Notes: generated by a model not told the origin, from the sequence alone. DNA of 64,000 nucleotides from Salsipaludibacter albus (GCF_019798055.1 NZ_JAHOPH010000009.1:1-64000), one strand, 5' to 3'. Shown: positions 1 to 9,009, numbered from the stretch's first letter. Numbers and translations: made by a program.

Positions 1-2
1 TC

Positions 3-236
3 CGCGAGGTGGAGGCGGCGCGTGCGCGCGCCGACACCCAGGCCCGCGCCGCTCGCCAGGCCCGGACCCTGGCGGACGAGCTGGCGTCCCAGGCCTCCCG
101 GGCCACCGACCACGCCACGAAGGCACGCGAGACCGCGGAGCGGGCTGACGAGGAGGCCGACGCGGCATCCCGGCGCGCGACCGAGGCCGAGCAGGCCGCC
201 GTCACCGCTCGCGAGGACCTCGACGACCTCGCCTGA
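3..236 (+). CDS. C-terminal end of a coiled-coil protein (5' truncated)
   Basis: The window opens inside a gene; 77 codons and a TGA stop are visible and the reading frame is open to the window edge. The peptide is almost entirely Ala, Arg, Glu, Asp and Thr with no Pro, Gly or Cys. Ala and charged residues recur with heptad-like spacing, so it is very probably a continuous alpha-helical coiled coil. No catalytic motif is visible and the family cannot be named from this fragment. A GTG at 9 could serve as a start, but the frame continues upstream, so truncation by the window edge is the simpler reading. Confidence 0.6.
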   Translation, partial: REVEAARARADTQARAARQARTLADELASQASRATDHATKARETAERADEEADAASRRATEAEQAAVTAREDLDDLA

Positions 237-322
237 CCGACCAGGCGTTCCGGCCAGCCCCACCCGGGTCGGTGGGCCGCCCCATCGCGCGCGGACGTCC
301 GATCTGCAAGGATGGGACGACG

Positions 323-2422
323 ATGGGACGGGGACGGGGACGCGCCGATGATCGGCCGGCGGCCGGTCTGTCGCCCGTGCCCACCACGCGAGCCGGCGGC
401 TGGCCGCCGGACGTCGTCCTCGGCCTGGGCTGGCTCGCCACGGTCGTGGAGTGCGGGCTGGTCGTCGCCACGGGGGCTTGGGGCGAGGTCTTCTGGATCG
501 CGTCGACCACGACGGGCCTGGCCGCGGCGACCGTGGTCCGGCTTCGTCGACCCGAGTTGGCGTTGTCTTCGTGGTTCGGCGTGCTGGCAGGCGGGACGGC
601 CCTCATCCAACTGTTCGACGTCGCCCTGTCGGCGCTGGACGCCCTCGGTGCCGCCGACGCAGCCATCGCCACGTGCGACCTGCTCGGTGGGCTGTCGTGG
701 GCCCTGACCGCCGTCGCGGCGATGCACCTGTTCGTGCTGTTCCCGGACGGACGTCCGACCAACCGGTTGGAGCGCTGGGTGCCACGGGCGTCGTGGGCGC
801 TGTTCGCGGTCCCCATGCTGCTGGCGATGTCCACGCCGGTCGTGTCCGTGCCGTGGTACGTCGACATCCCGCCCGCCGACAACCCCTACCACGTGCTCCC
901 GGTCGCGCTGGACCCGGTGGCGGCGGGCGACCTCGGCGCGTGGCTCGACTCGTTCTCGTTCGTCGCGTGGATCCTGCTCGGGCTCCGGTACCGGCGGCTC
1001 GACGACGCCCGGCGACGCCAGGCGCGGTGGCTCCTCGTCCCCGTCCTGGTCAGCCTGCTCGCCGTGGCGCTCAACCTCGTCGTCCGCGACGGCGCGCCCC
1101 TCCTCGTGAGCCTCGTCACGATCGGCCTGCCCGCGATGAGCGGCATCGCGGTCGCGATCGCCCTGTTGCGGCCGGAGGGGATCGACGTCGACCGGGTCCT
1201 GCGGCGTTCCCTGGTGTACGGCCTGCTCTGGGTCGCGATCGCGGGGGCCTACTCGGCTGCGGCCGCCGCGGTGGGCTTCGCTGCGGGTCGACGGCTGTCG
1301 ATCGGCTGGGCGATCCTGCTGACGGTGGTGGCGACACTGCTGTTCCAACCGGCGCGGGCCCGGCTGGAGGTGGTGGCCGACCGGTGGGTGTTCGGATCGC
1401 GGGGTGACCCGACGCAGGTCATCGCCCGGCTGGGCGCGACGTTGGCCGAGACCTACGACCTGCAGACCCTGCTCCCACGCATGGCCGCCACCCTGGAGGA
1501 CGGGCTCGGCCTCACGTGGGCGCGGGTGCACCTGGACGGTCCTGCCGCGCCGGCCAGCTCGCACGATGCACCCCCGCCGACGCCTCCCGTGCTGGCCGTG
1601 CCGATCGAGCTGGAGGGGGAGCACCTCGGGACCGTCGAGTGTGGTCCGCGGCGCGACGGCGACCTGACCGACGACGATCGGCTGGTCGTCGAGACGCTCG
1701 CCCGCCAGGCGGCGCTGGCGGTCCGCAACGTGCGCCTCACCGCCGAGCTGGCCCGCCAGGCCGACCGGCTCGCCGCGTCCCGGACCCGGCTGGTCCGCGC
1801 GCAGGAGGTGGAGCGCCGACGGATCGAGCGCAACATCCACGACGGCGTCCAGCAGGAGCTGGTCGCCCTGATCAGCCAGGCCGGCCAGGTCGGCCGTGAC
1901 CTCGACCACGACCCGGCCGCGGCCGCGACCGACCTCGCGGACCTCCAGGTCGGCCTGCGCCGGGTCCTCAAGGACCTGCGCGAGCTCGCCGCAGGCATCC
2001 ACCCGAGCCTGCTCAGTGACCGCGGGCTGTTGGCGGCGGTGGAGTCCCTGGCCGCACGCAATCCGGTCCCGGTCACGCTCCGGGCCGACCCACGGCTGCG
2101 CTCGCTGCGTGCCTCCGAGGAGGTCGAGGGGGCTGGCTACTTCACCGTGGCCGAGGCCCTGGCCAACAGCCTCAAGCACGCCGAGGCGTCCTGTGTCGAC
2201 GTGACCCTGTCACGAGCCGGCGACTCGCTGCACATCACGGTCCACGACGACGGGCGGGGATTCGGGGTCGGAGCCGGACCGGACAGGGACGGTCGGTTCG
2301 GCGGCAACGGACTGTCCAACCTCGCCGAGCGGGTGACCGCGCTCGGCGGAGAGTTCCAGGTCGTCGGCGGCCCCGACCGGGGGACCACGGTGACCGCCGT
2401 GCTCCCCGTGGGGAGGTCGTGA
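323..2422 (+). CDS. membrane sensor histidine kinase, NarL/DesK type
   Basis: A 699-residue sensor kinase. Roughly the first 330 residues contain eight to ten hydrophobic helices, followed by a GAF-like region (about 360-470). A HisKA_3 dimerisation helix follows, with the phospho-accepting His at about residue 506 in the motif RNIHDGVQQELV. The C-terminal HATPase domain shows the N box (Asn about 615, NSLKHAE), DDGRGFG and GGNGLSNLAERV. The protein should autophosphorylate and pass phosphate to the regulator encoded directly downstream, whose GTG overlaps this stop by four bases. The ATG at 323 is chosen because AAGGA lies 10 nt upstream; an in-frame GTG at 272 would add 17 unlikely residues. 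The signal sensed cannot be told. Confidence 0.9.
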   Translation: MGRGRGRADDRPAAGLSPVPTTRAGGWPPDVVLGLGWLATVVECGLVVATGAWGEVFWIASTTTGLAAATVVRLRRPELALSSWFGVLAGGTALIQLFDVALSALDALGAADAAIATCDLLGGLSWALTAVAAMHLFVLFPDGRPTNRLERWVPRASWALFAVPMLLAMSTPVVSVPWYVDIPPADNPYHVLPVALDPVAAGDLGAWLDSFSFVAWILLGLRYRRLDDARRRQARWLLVPVLVSLLAVALNLVVRDGAPLLVSLVTIGLPAMSGIAVAIALLRPEGIDVDRVLRRSLVYGLLWVAIAGAYSAAAAAVGFAAGRRLSIGWAILLTVVATLLFQPARARLEVVADRWVFGSRGDPTQVIARLGATLAETYDLQTLLPRMAATLEDGLGLTWARVHLDGPAAPASSHDAPPPTPPVLAVPIELEGEHLGTVECGPRRDGDLTDDDRLVVETLARQAALAVRNVRLTAELARQADRLAASRTRLVRAQEVERRRIERNIHDGVQQELVALISQAGQVGRDLDHDPAAAATDLADLQVGLRRVLKDLRELAAGIHPSLLSDRGLLAAVESLAARNPVPVTLRADPRLRSLRASEEVEGAGYFTVAEALANSLKHAEASCVDVTLSRAGDSLHITVHDDGRGFGVGAGPDRDGRFGGNGLSNLAERVTALGGEFQVVGGPDRGTTVTAVLPVGRS

Positions 2423-3135
2423 CCGTGGACGGGCCGTTGCGGATCGTCGTGGCCGAGGACCACTACCTCGTCCGCGAGGGCACGCGTCGCGCGCTCGACC
2501 AGGCCGAGGGCATCGAGGTGGTGGCCGCCGTGGGCACGGCCGTCGAGCTGGAACACGTCGTCGAGCGTGAGCTGCCCGACGTGGTCGTCACCGACATCCG
2601 CATGCCCCCCGACCACCACACCGAGGGCATCGAGGCCGCCCACCGGATCCGGGCCGCCCACCCCGACGTGGGCGTGGTGGTGCTGTCGCAGTACGCCGAG
2701 GCCGCCTACGCGATGGAACTGCTGCGCGACGGCACCGCGGGTCGTGCCTACCTGCTCAAGGAGCAGGTCGGTGACCCGGCGCAGCTGGTCGCGGCCGTGC
2801 GGACCGTCGCCCGGGGCGGGTCGTGGATCGATCCGGATGTCGTCGGGGCGATGGTGTCGCAGACGGCACGGCGCGTGTCGTCCCCGCTGCGGGACCTGAC
2901 CGACCGGGAGCGCCAGGTCCTCGAGCAGATGGCGCAGGGCCGGACCAATGCGGCCATCGCGGACCGGCTCGGCCTGTCGGAGTCCTCGGTCGAGAAGTAC
3001 TCGACGTCGTTGTTCCTCAAGCTGGGCCTGTCCGACGAACCCCACGTGCACCGGCGGGTCGCGGCCGTCCTGACGTTCATGCACGACCAGGGACGGGCGC
3101 GTCCCCTGGCGGGGGACGACGCCGCCGAGCGGTGA
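2419..3135 (+). CDS. response regulator, NarL/FixJ (LuxR-HTH) family
   Basis: A 238-residue two-domain regulator. The receiver domain has the acidic pair near residues 14-15 (VVAEDHY), the phospho-acceptor Asp59 in VVVTDIRMP and a conserved Lys in YLLKEQV. A LuxR-type helix-turn-helix follows (LTDRERQVLEQMAQGRTN through LGLSESSVEKY). The GTG start overlaps the kinase stop (GTGA), so the two are translationally coupled and form a cognate pair. Its regulon is unknown, and no obvious target promoter was identified in the window. Confidence 0.92.
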   Translation: MTVDGPLRIVVAEDHYLVREGTRRALDQAEGIEVVAAVGTAVELEHVVERELPDVVVTDIRMPPDHHTEGIEAAHRIRAAHPDVGVVVLSQYAEAAYAMELLRDGTAGRAYLLKEQVGDPAQLVAAVRTVARGGSWIDPDVVGAMVSQTARRVSSPLRDLTDRERQVLEQMAQGRTNAAIADRLGLSESSVEKYSTSLFLKLGLSDEPHVHRRVAAVLTFMHDQGRARPLAGDDAAER

Positions 3136-3179
3136 CGGGCGGTCCGTGCCTGGCGTACGGACCACGGTGCGGCACGACG

Positions 3180-3211
3180 CTGCCCCTGCCCGCCGTGGCG
3201 GACAGGGGCAG
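3180..3211. terminator. bidirectional hairpin terminator
   Basis: CTGCCCCTG at 3180-3188 pairs perfectly with CAGGGGCAG at 3203-3211, and the inner CCGC/GCGG extends the stem around a four-base CGTG loop. It sits between the convergent regulator gene and the Tat isomerase gene, where it can end transcripts from both sides. It has no T-run, as is common in high-GC actinobacteria. Confidence 0.65.
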
Positions 3212-3226
3212 CTGCCGAGACCTGCG

Positions 3227-4528
3227 TCAGCCGCGCAGGGCGGTCATGTTGCCGGCGCTGATCGCCGAGTGGCGCAGCGACCGGCCGGGGTCTGACCCAC
3301 CGCCGGGTGCGTTGTCCTGCTCGTAGTTGGGGTTGTGGGACCCCTTCGCGCCCATGTTCTTGAAGAAGTTCTGGAACCCGATGTCACCGGTCCCGAACGG
3401 CACGATGCCGTAGCCGTTGCCGACCCCCGGTTCCTGGCCGGTCTCCGCGCCGTCCTTGGCGTGGAACAGCGGGTAGCGATGCGTCTGCGTCGCGACCTGG
3501 GCCAGCGGGTCGAAGATGTCCTCGACGCGGTTGCCGTTCTCGTCGTAGCGCCAGCGGTGCTGGTGCTGCGCGACGTGGGCCCAGTAGATGTCCAGCTCGG
3601 CCAGGCACAGGTCCGGGTCGGTGATGTCGAGGTAGTGCTGCATGAGCCGCTTCCCGGACTCCGCGCGCACCATGGTCGGTGCGATGGGCTCCCCGGTGGT
3701 GCGGTGCTCGGTCACCTCGACCATCGGGCCGTCCTGCAGGAAGTTGTAGGCCGGCGAGTGGTTGTGCGGGTACAGGTGGATGCCCCACTGCAGCGAAAGC
3801 TCGTTGAGGGCCTGCCACTTCTCGCCCGCGAGGTCCCATGCCTCGACGTTGCGGTTGTTGGCACTGGTCGGGTCGTTGCCCGTGCCCATGAACGGCGTGC
3901 CGAGGATCGCCGCGAACTCGAGCTCGGTCTGGTAGCGGTTGTAGTCGTTCTCCGACATCGCTCCGTTCGCGCTGCCGGGCCCGGGCCAGGTGTTGGGGAT
4001 GAACCCGTGGTTGCCGATGGCCTCGAGGTCGAACTCGTCGAGGAAGCCGCGGAGCACGTGGGCGTAGGCGAGGTAGGCGGCCCGTGACTCGGGGGTCGTC
4101 ACCCCTCCCGGTGCCGGATTGGGAGCGGCCCCGCCGGGGTTGGCGGCATTCTGGCCGTAGCCGGCGAACTCGATCTGCTTGTAGCCGAGGTTGGCGAGGT
4201 ACTCCAACAGCTCGTGCCAGCCACCCGGGAGCGGGACCAGGTCGCCGAGGTCGTCGGGGTCGTTGGGGAAGTCGGGACCGCCCAGGTAGCCCATGGTGGG
4301 CGACACGCCCAGGCTGGCGGCCGCGGCGATGCCGATGCGACCGGGCACGTCGCGCTGGGTGTAGGTGATCGTGCCCATCTTTCCGGGCACGACCAGGCGG
4401 CCGTTGCCACCGTTCTTCGGGGCCGCGAAGGCCGTGACGTTGCCGAACGGCAGGCAGGTCGCGGCGGCGGCACCGGCGGCCATGCCGAGGAACCGCCTGC
4501 GGCTGAGGTTGGTGGTGCGTGCGTCCAT
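3227..4528 (-). CDS. Tat-exported sugar-phosphate isomerase/epimerase-like TIM-barrel protein
   Basis: A 433-residue protein with a twin-arginine signal at the N-terminus (LSRRRFLGMAAGAAAATC), followed by a xylose-isomerase-like TIM barrel of the COG1082 type. Likely metal or substrate residues occur in KQIEFAGYG, GNHGFIPN, YPHNHSPAY and LAELDIYWAHVAQ. Secreted members of this family are usually uncharacterised sugar isomerases or epimerases, and the substrate is unknown. The ATG at 4528 has an excellent AGGAGG site a few bases upstream. It is preceded on the same strand by a possible 75-codon ORF ending 13 bp upstream and a strong promoter about 350 bp upstream. Confidence 0.8.
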   Translation of the reverse strand: MDARTTNLSRRRFLGMAAGAAAATCLPFGNVTAFAAPKNGGNGRLVVPGKMGTITYTQRDVPGRIGIAAAASLGVSPTMGYLGGPDFPNDPDDLGDLVPLPGGWHELLEYLANLGYKQIEFAGYGQNAANPGGAAPNPAPGGVTTPESRAAYLAYAHVLRGFLDEFDLEAIGNHGFIPNTWPGPGSANGAMSENDYNRYQTELEFAAILGTPFMGTGNDPTSANNRNVEAWDLAGEKWQALNELSLQWGIHLYPHNHSPAYNFLQDGPMVEVTEHRTTGEPIAPTMVRAESGKRLMQHYLDITDPDLCLAELDIYWAHVAQHQHRWRYDENGNRVEDIFDPLAQVATQTHRYPLFHAKDGAETGQEPGVGNGYGIVPFGTGDIGFQNFFKNMGAKGSHNPNYEQDNAPGGGSDPGRSLRHSAISAGNMTALRG

Positions 4529-4540
4529 GGACGCCTCCTG

Positions 4541-4768
4541 TCAGTGGGAGGGGTGGGCCCGTGGTCCTGGGACCGGTGGGATCCACCGCGCCGGGGGCCG
4601 GTCGGGAGACCGGCTCCGGAGCGCCGTGACGGGGGTGACCGGAGACACGCCGACGGACGACGCGACCTCCAACGACGGCATGGCACGCCCAACGTTCCTG
4701 GGTACGAGGATGCGCGCGCCGGCAAGGACGCCGGACGGGCGCAGAACGGGGACGGTCAGGCCGTGCAT
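4541..4768 (-). CDS. possible small protein upstream of the Tat isomerase
   Basis: A 75-codon reading frame. Its ATG (4768) is preceded by GGAGGA at seven-base spacing and it stops 13 bp before the isomerase start. G/C-rich third positions are visible through the first two thirds. The first part (VPVLRPSGVLAGARILVP) could be a real peptide, while the end is Pro/Arg-rich and less protein-like. No family is recognised. It lies in an otherwise long 5' leader, so it may be a small gene of the isomerase operon or a regulatory uORF. Confidence is low because no homologue can be checked. Confidence 0.35.
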   Translation of the reverse strand: MHGLTVPVLRPSGVLAGARILVPRNVGRAMPSLEVASSVGVSPVTPVTALRSRSPDRPPARWIPPVPGPRAHPSH

Positions 4769-4885
4769 GGTCGGTCCTCCGACACGGCGCGGCGTGGGCT
4801 CGACGTGTGTCGGTTCCACGGGCGGGGAGGGTTCGAACGTCCCTGGCTGCACCCATCGGTCGTGCGACGATCCCCGCTCGTGCGA

Positions 4886-4914
4886 ACTACACCACGTTCG
4901 TCCTGCGATGTCAA
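4886..4914 (-). promoter_or_regulatory. promoter for the Tat isomerase transcript
   Basis: On the minus strand a consensus -35 TTGACA (4914-4909) is followed after 17 nt by TGTAGT (4891-4886). The surrounding 60 bp are clearly AT-richer than the genome. It points leftward to the small ORF (4768) and the isomerase (4528), giving a leader of about 350 nt before the isomerase. Apart from the possible small ORF, I see nothing else in the 4529-4988 interval except the hairpin at 4938-4958. Confidence 0.55.
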
Positions 4915-4937
4915 CACCTTTTTTCGAGCATCGACGG

Positions 4938-4958
4938 AACCCCCGTCAACAGGGGGTT
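4938..4958 (-). terminator. hairpin terminator after the SixA-like gene
   Basis: AACCCCC (4938-4944) and GGGGGTT (4952-4958) form a perfect 7-bp stem with a 7-nt loop, 30 bp past the stop of the phosphatase gene. It insulates that gene from the promoter immediately beyond. Confidence 0.5.
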
Positions 4959-4988
4959 GCGTCGGGTCGATGGCGACCTGGACGATCG

Positions 4989-5519
4989 TCAGGCGGCATC
5001 GACCGGGGTGACCGCCCAGTCGCCGTCGGCGCGCACCAGGATCGCCCCGGCGCCCGTCGACAGGGGGGCGAGCGTCGTGCCGGTCAGCCCCAGGACGGCA
5101 GCCTCGTTGGTCGGGCTGTGACCGATGACCAGGGCCCGTCCGCCCTCCGGGAGGCGGTCCGCCACCCGCCCCAGCGCAGCGCCGAGGGTGACCACCTCGG
5201 CGTCGACGAACGCGGGATCGGCCGTGCGGAGCGCGTCGAGCTCCCCCGAGCCGGCGCGTCGGTAGGCGGCCCGCCACCGTTCCTCGTCGGCCGAGCGCAG
5301 TCCGGGCTCGACGAGCACACCGTCCGCGACCGACGACCCTGCCGCCGCGAGCACGTTGGCCGCGGTCTGGGTGGCACGCTGGGCCCCGGTGGAGACCACC
5401 AGGGTCCAGTCCTCGCCGACGTGCGAGCGGCCCAGGGCGAGGGCCGCGGCGACGCCGTCGTCCGTCAGTGCGTCGCCGTCGTTGTCGGTGTGGCGACGGA
5501 GCTCGATCGTGATGGCCAT
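4989..5519 (-). CDS. SixA-like histidine phosphatase
   Basis: A 176-residue member of the histidine phosphatase superfamily. The N-terminal RH pair (IELRRHTDNDGDALT) supplies the phospho-accepting His. An Arg in STGAQRATQTA and the second His in LVIGHSPTNEAAV complete the active site. Proteins of this size resemble SixA, which dephosphorylates phospho-His on signalling proteins, but small-molecule phosphatases look similar. Tandem ATGs occur at 5522 and 5519; 5519 is preferred because AGGA lies six bases upstream. The VOC gene lies 22 bp upstream on the same strand, so the two are probably co-transcribed. Confidence 0.78.
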   Translation of the reverse strand: MAITIELRRHTDNDGDALTDDGVAAALALGRSHVGEDWTLVVSTGAQRATQTAANVLAAAGSSVADGVLVEPGLRSADEERWRAAYRRAGSGELDALRTADPAFVDAEVVTLGAALGRVADRLPEGGRALVIGHSPTNEAAVLGLTGTTLAPLSTGAGAILVRADGDWAVTPVDAA

Positions 5520-5541
5520 CATCGGTCCTGGTTCGTCCTGC

Positions 5542-5952
5542 TCAGCCCGGCAGCTCGAACTGGTCCACGAGGACGAGGTTGCCGTCCGGGTCGCGCACCA
5601 TGAAGTGCCCCGCGCTGCCGTGGCCACCGGCCAGCGGCTCCTCCGGCGCGTCCATGCCGGGGGCGCCGTACTCGGGCTGGATGCCGGCCTCGACCACGGC
5701 GTCGTGGATGTCGCGCACGTCGTCGCCGTCGGGTCGGGGCTGCATGTCCTGGCCCATGCGGGGATTGAACGTCAGCACGTTGTCGTCGAACATGCCCGCG
5801 AACAGGCCCAGCATCGCCTCGCCGTTGCGCAGGATCTGCCAGCCCTGGTCGGCGTCGCCACCGACCACGACGAACCCGAGGGTCTCGTAGAAGGCACGGG
5901 ATGCCTCCAGGTCCGTCACCGCCAGCGAGATCGAGAAGGCGCCGAGTTCCAT
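5542..5952 (-). CDS. VOC (glyoxalase/bleomycin-resistance fold) protein
   Basis: A 136-residue single-module VOC protein. The opening is typical (SISLAVTDLEASRAFYETLG) and so is the end (FMVRDPDGNLVLVDQFE). The fold supports metal-dependent lyases, isomerases, dioxygenases and binding proteins, and the substrate cannot be read from sequence. The ATG at 5952 has GGAG seven bases upstream. The reading frame is open further upstream, but that extension is antisense-like Arg/Pro-rich sequence overlapping the GH31 region and was discarded. Confidence 0.82.
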   Translation of the reverse strand: MELGAFSISLAVTDLEASRAFYETLGFVVVGGDADQGWQILRNGEAMLGLFAGMFDDNVLTFNPRMGQDMQPRPDGDDVRDIHDAVVEAGIQPEYGAPGMDAPEEPLAGGHGSAGHFMVRDPDGNLVLVDQFELPG

Positions 5953-6038
5953 GCGTGTGCTCCGTGTCGAGGACGCCGACCACCCTAGACAGCCCGTCCC
6001 CGGCAGCGACGGCCCGACGGCCCCCGTCTCCCGGCCGG

Positions 6039-8426
6039 TCAGTCCGTCGCGCTCGCCAGGAGCACCTCGGCCAGCGCGTCGAAGACGACCTCGGGGAGGT
6101 CCACGGCCCGCAACTGCAGCACCGCGTCGGCCGGGGTCGCGCTGGACCGGATCCGCGTCAGCGCCCGGTTCTTGCGTGGACGGTCCATCATGGCGCGGTC
6201 CAGCAGGTCGAAGCACCGACGCTGCGGATCGTGGGTGGTGGGCACGAGCCGCCCGGTCAGCACGACCTCGACCGTGGCGCCACGGGGCACCCGTCCGAGC
6301 CGCAGGCGGACCGCCCCCGTGACCGGGTCCCGTGGCGCGGTGACCTCGACCGCGCTCGTGTCGTCGCCGACCGTGGCGCGGGCGTCCTCCACCGTGCAGC
6401 CACCTGCGAGCACCACCGACACGTCGCGTTCCTCGGGCAGCAGCTCGACGGCACCGATGGGTGCCGCGATGCGGAGGGTCGCCGCCGCCTGGTCCCACGT
6501 CAGCTCGGTCTCGACGGCCAGGTCGTCGTCGCGGTCCTCGACCAGCGTGAAGCTGGCGTCGGCTCCGGGGACCACCACCAGTTCCAGGGCCTCGGGGATC
6601 GCCACGTCGTTGGCCACGTGATCGGACGGGACGACCGGGAGGATCGTGCCGAAGCCGGCCAGGACGGGGACCTGCTCGAGCGGACGGTGCAGCAGCAGCC
6701 GGCGGTCGCCGTCGTAGACCACCCCGGTGAACAGGTCGACCCAGCGCCCGGGTGGCAGCCACGCCGCCGCGCGCCCGAGCCCGGCGACCGGGTGGCCCGG
6801 CCGGGTGATCGGCGCGACCAGCAGCTCCGAGCCGAACCGGTACTGGTTGGGGACCTGGTAGGCCTCGTCCTCCCACGGGTGGTCGTGGTACATCGGCGTC
6901 ACCAGCGACCGGCCCGTGCGGTGGGTGCGGTGGTTCATCGTGGCCAGGTAGGGCACCAGCCGGTGGCGCAGGCGCAGGAAGTCCTCCATGACCACCCGGG
7001 CCGCGATGCCGTGGTCCCACGGGGCCCGGCGGTTGAACTCGTCGGCACCCGCGTGCAGCCGCATGATCGGCGAGAACACGCCGAGCTGGACCCAGCGGGT
7101 CGCCAGCTCGTCGTCGCGCACCCCGCCGAAGTGGCCCCCGATGTCGTGGCTCCACCAGCCGTAGCCGACGTTGGCGGCCGTGGCGGTGAACTCGGGTTGG
7201 AAGTCCAGCGACTCCCAGCTCACGACCGTGTCGCCCGAGAAGCCGACCGGGTAGCGGTGGCTGCCCAGCCCGGCCCAGCGCGAGAAGGTCAGTTCGCGGC
7301 CCCCGTCGCGACCCGAGTCCAGCCAGTGGTGGTGGTTGAGCACCCACAGTGGGTCCAGCCCCGGCATGGACGAGGCCTCGCCCTGCTGCCAGTCCAGCCA
7401 CCAGAAGTCGACGCCGTCGGCCTCCAGCCCGTGGTGGACCTCCTCGAAGTAGGCGGCCAGGAACTCCGGGTCGGTGGGGTCGAAGGCGACCGGGAGCTCG
7501 GACGACGGGTCGATCCCCACCCGGTTGGCCATCGCCTCGTAGACGTCCTCGTGGGCGCGGACGCCGTCGGCGGGGTGGACGTTGAGGCCGACGTGCAGGC
7601 CACGCTCGTGCAGTTCGGCCAGGAAGGCCGGCGGGTCGGGGAACAGGGCGCGGTTCCACGTGTAGCCGGTCCAGCCACTGCCGAGGTGCGCCGGGACGTC
7701 GTCGACCAGGTGCCAGTCCATGTCCAGGATGCCGACACTGAAGGGCAGGCCGTCGGCGGCGAAGCGATCGAGCAGGGCGAGGTAGGACTGCTCGGAGTAC
7801 GGGTGGTAGCGACTCCACCAGTTGCCCAGCACCCAGCGGGGGACCAACGGCTGCGGGCCGGACACGGCGTGGAACGCGTCGAGTGCGGCCCCGTAGTCAC
7901 GGCCGAACACGAACACGTACAGGTCCGTGGTGTCGGGTCGGCGCGATCGCAGGTGCCCGTCGTCGTCCAGCAGGAGCGTGTGCGAGTCGTCGACCACCGC
8001 GAGGCCGTCGCGCGACAGGAGGCCGGCGTCCAGGGGGGTGCGGCCGTCGACCTCGTCGAGGGTGCGCACGGTGCCGCCGAGGTTGGTCAGGTCCGCGCCG
8101 GGACGCCACGTGCTGTGGTAGTTGCTCACGCCGCCGCGGGCTCGCACCGACACCCCGCCCGACCAGAACGCCTGGCGGTCCCAGGTGAGGTGGAAGCGGT
8201 CGGTGATGACCTCGAGCCGGTCCGGACCGTCCACGACGCGGTGCTCGACCGGTGCCATGTCGCGGTGGAGCACGAGTTGGGAGGCACGGTCCTCGAAGGT
8301 GCCGGAGGGGTCCCACTCCAGGCGGACCAGGCCGTCGGCCAGCACCGTGATCCGCCCGTGCTCGGTGGTCACGACGTTGGCCGGGTCCGCGACCGGGCGG
8401 GTGGGGATGCGGCGGTGGTCGGTCAT
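6039..8426 (-). CDS. glycoside hydrolase family 31 (alpha-glucosidase/alpha-xylosidase type)
   Basis: A 795-residue GH31 enzyme with no visible signal peptide, so probably cytoplasmic. The (beta/alpha)8 domain contains the nucleophile Asp345 in FWWLDWQQG and the probable acid/base Asp399 in GFSGDTVVSWES. A C-terminal beta-sandwich region follows. Members are retaining hydrolases that remove terminal alpha-glucosyl, alpha-xylosyl or related residues. WLDWQ in place of the common W-I/L-D-M-N-E pattern argues against a classical maltase, and the exact sugar is unknown. The ATG overlaps the stop of the upstream acetyltransferase by one base (TGATG), so the two genes are coupled. Confidence 0.87.
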   Translation of the reverse strand: MTDHRRIPTRPVADPANVVTTEHGRITVLADGLVRLEWDPSGTFEDRASQLVLHRDMAPVEHRVVDGPDRLEVITDRFHLTWDRQAFWSGGVSVRARGGVSNYHSTWRPGADLTNLGGTVRTLDEVDGRTPLDAGLLSRDGLAVVDDSHTLLLDDDGHLRSRRPDTTDLYVFVFGRDYGAALDAFHAVSGPQPLVPRWVLGNWWSRYHPYSEQSYLALLDRFAADGLPFSVGILDMDWHLVDDVPAHLGSGWTGYTWNRALFPDPPAFLAELHERGLHVGLNVHPADGVRAHEDVYEAMANRVGIDPSSELPVAFDPTDPEFLAAYFEEVHHGLEADGVDFWWLDWQQGEASSMPGLDPLWVLNHHHWLDSGRDGGRELTFSRWAGLGSHRYPVGFSGDTVVSWESLDFQPEFTATAANVGYGWWSHDIGGHFGGVRDDELATRWVQLGVFSPIMRLHAGADEFNRRAPWDHGIAARVVMEDFLRLRHRLVPYLATMNHRTHRTGRSLVTPMYHDHPWEDEAYQVPNQYRFGSELLVAPITRPGHPVAGLGRAAAWLPPGRWVDLFTGVVYDGDRRLLLHRPLEQVPVLAGFGTILPVVPSDHVANDVAIPEALELVVVPGADASFTLVEDRDDDLAVETELTWDQAAATLRIAAPIGAVELLPEERDVSVVLAGGCTVEDARATVGDDTSAVEVTAPRDPVTGAVRLRLGRVPRGATVEVVLTGRLVPTTHDPQRRCFDLLDRAMMDRPRKNRALTRIRSSATPADAVLQLRAVDLPEVVFDALAEVLLASATD

Positions 8427-8917
8427 CAGGTCCTCGTCGCCAGGGCGTGCAGGTCGTCGCCGGCCAGGCGCCACGTCGTCCACTCCGACAGCGGTGCCGC
8501 ACCGATCCGGTCGTAGAAGTCGATCGCCGGCTGGTTCCAGTCCAGCACGGCCCACTCCAGCCGCCCCCATCCACGGGCGACCACCTCGTCCGCCAACGCC
8601 GTGAGCAGGGCCAGCCCGACCCCGCTGCCACGGGCGTCCGGCTCGACGAACAGGTCCTCGAGGTGGATGCCGGGAGTCCCGGTCCAGGTCGAGTAGGTGG
8701 GGAACCACAGCGCCATCCCGACGTCACGGTTGCCGTCCTCGCCCGGGACGGACGCGACCAGGCAGTGGAACGGTGGGTGGTCCGCGGCGAGCTGGGCCCG
8801 CAGGGACGCCTCGGTCGCCTCCACGGCGTCGGGTTCGCGCTCGTAGACGGCCAGCGCGTGGATGAACGCCAGGATCGTCGCGGCGTCGTCGGGGCCGGCG
8901 GTGCGGATCGTCGTCAT
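8426..8917 (-). CDS. GNAT acetyltransferase, spermidine/diamine acetyltransferase-like
   Basis: A 163-residue GNAT. The acetyl-CoA loop is VEPDARGSGVGLALL (Q/R-x-x-G-x-G/A), preceded by the beta-strand IHLEDLFV and followed by WNQPAIDFYDRIGA. The order and length resemble eukaryote-like SSAT/PaiA diamine acetyltransferases, so an amine substrate is likely but unproven. The ATG at 8917 lies about 8 nt past a TACACT -10-like hexamer, so the mRNA may be nearly leaderless. The stop overlaps the GH31 start. Confidence 0.83.
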   Translation of the reverse strand: MTTIRTAGPDDAATILAFIHALAVYEREPDAVEATEASLRAQLAADHPPFHCLVASVPGEDGNRDVGMALWFPTYSTWTGTPGIHLEDLFVEPDARGSGVGLALLTALADEVVARGWGRLEWAVLDWNQPAIDFYDRIGAAPLSEWTTWRLAGDDLHALATRT

Positions 8918-9009
8918 GGTCGCGAAGTGTAGGTCCGTCGTCGACGGCGGCGGCCGAGGGCCAGTTCTAGCCTCGCGGCAGGACGCAGGTGGTCGACGTG
9001 GAGCAGACG

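Noticed and set aside
4800-4870. GGTTCGAAC motif resembling a tRNA T-loop
   Set aside because: The T-stem does not pair fully and no D-loop, anticodon stem or acceptor pairing is found at tRNA distances.
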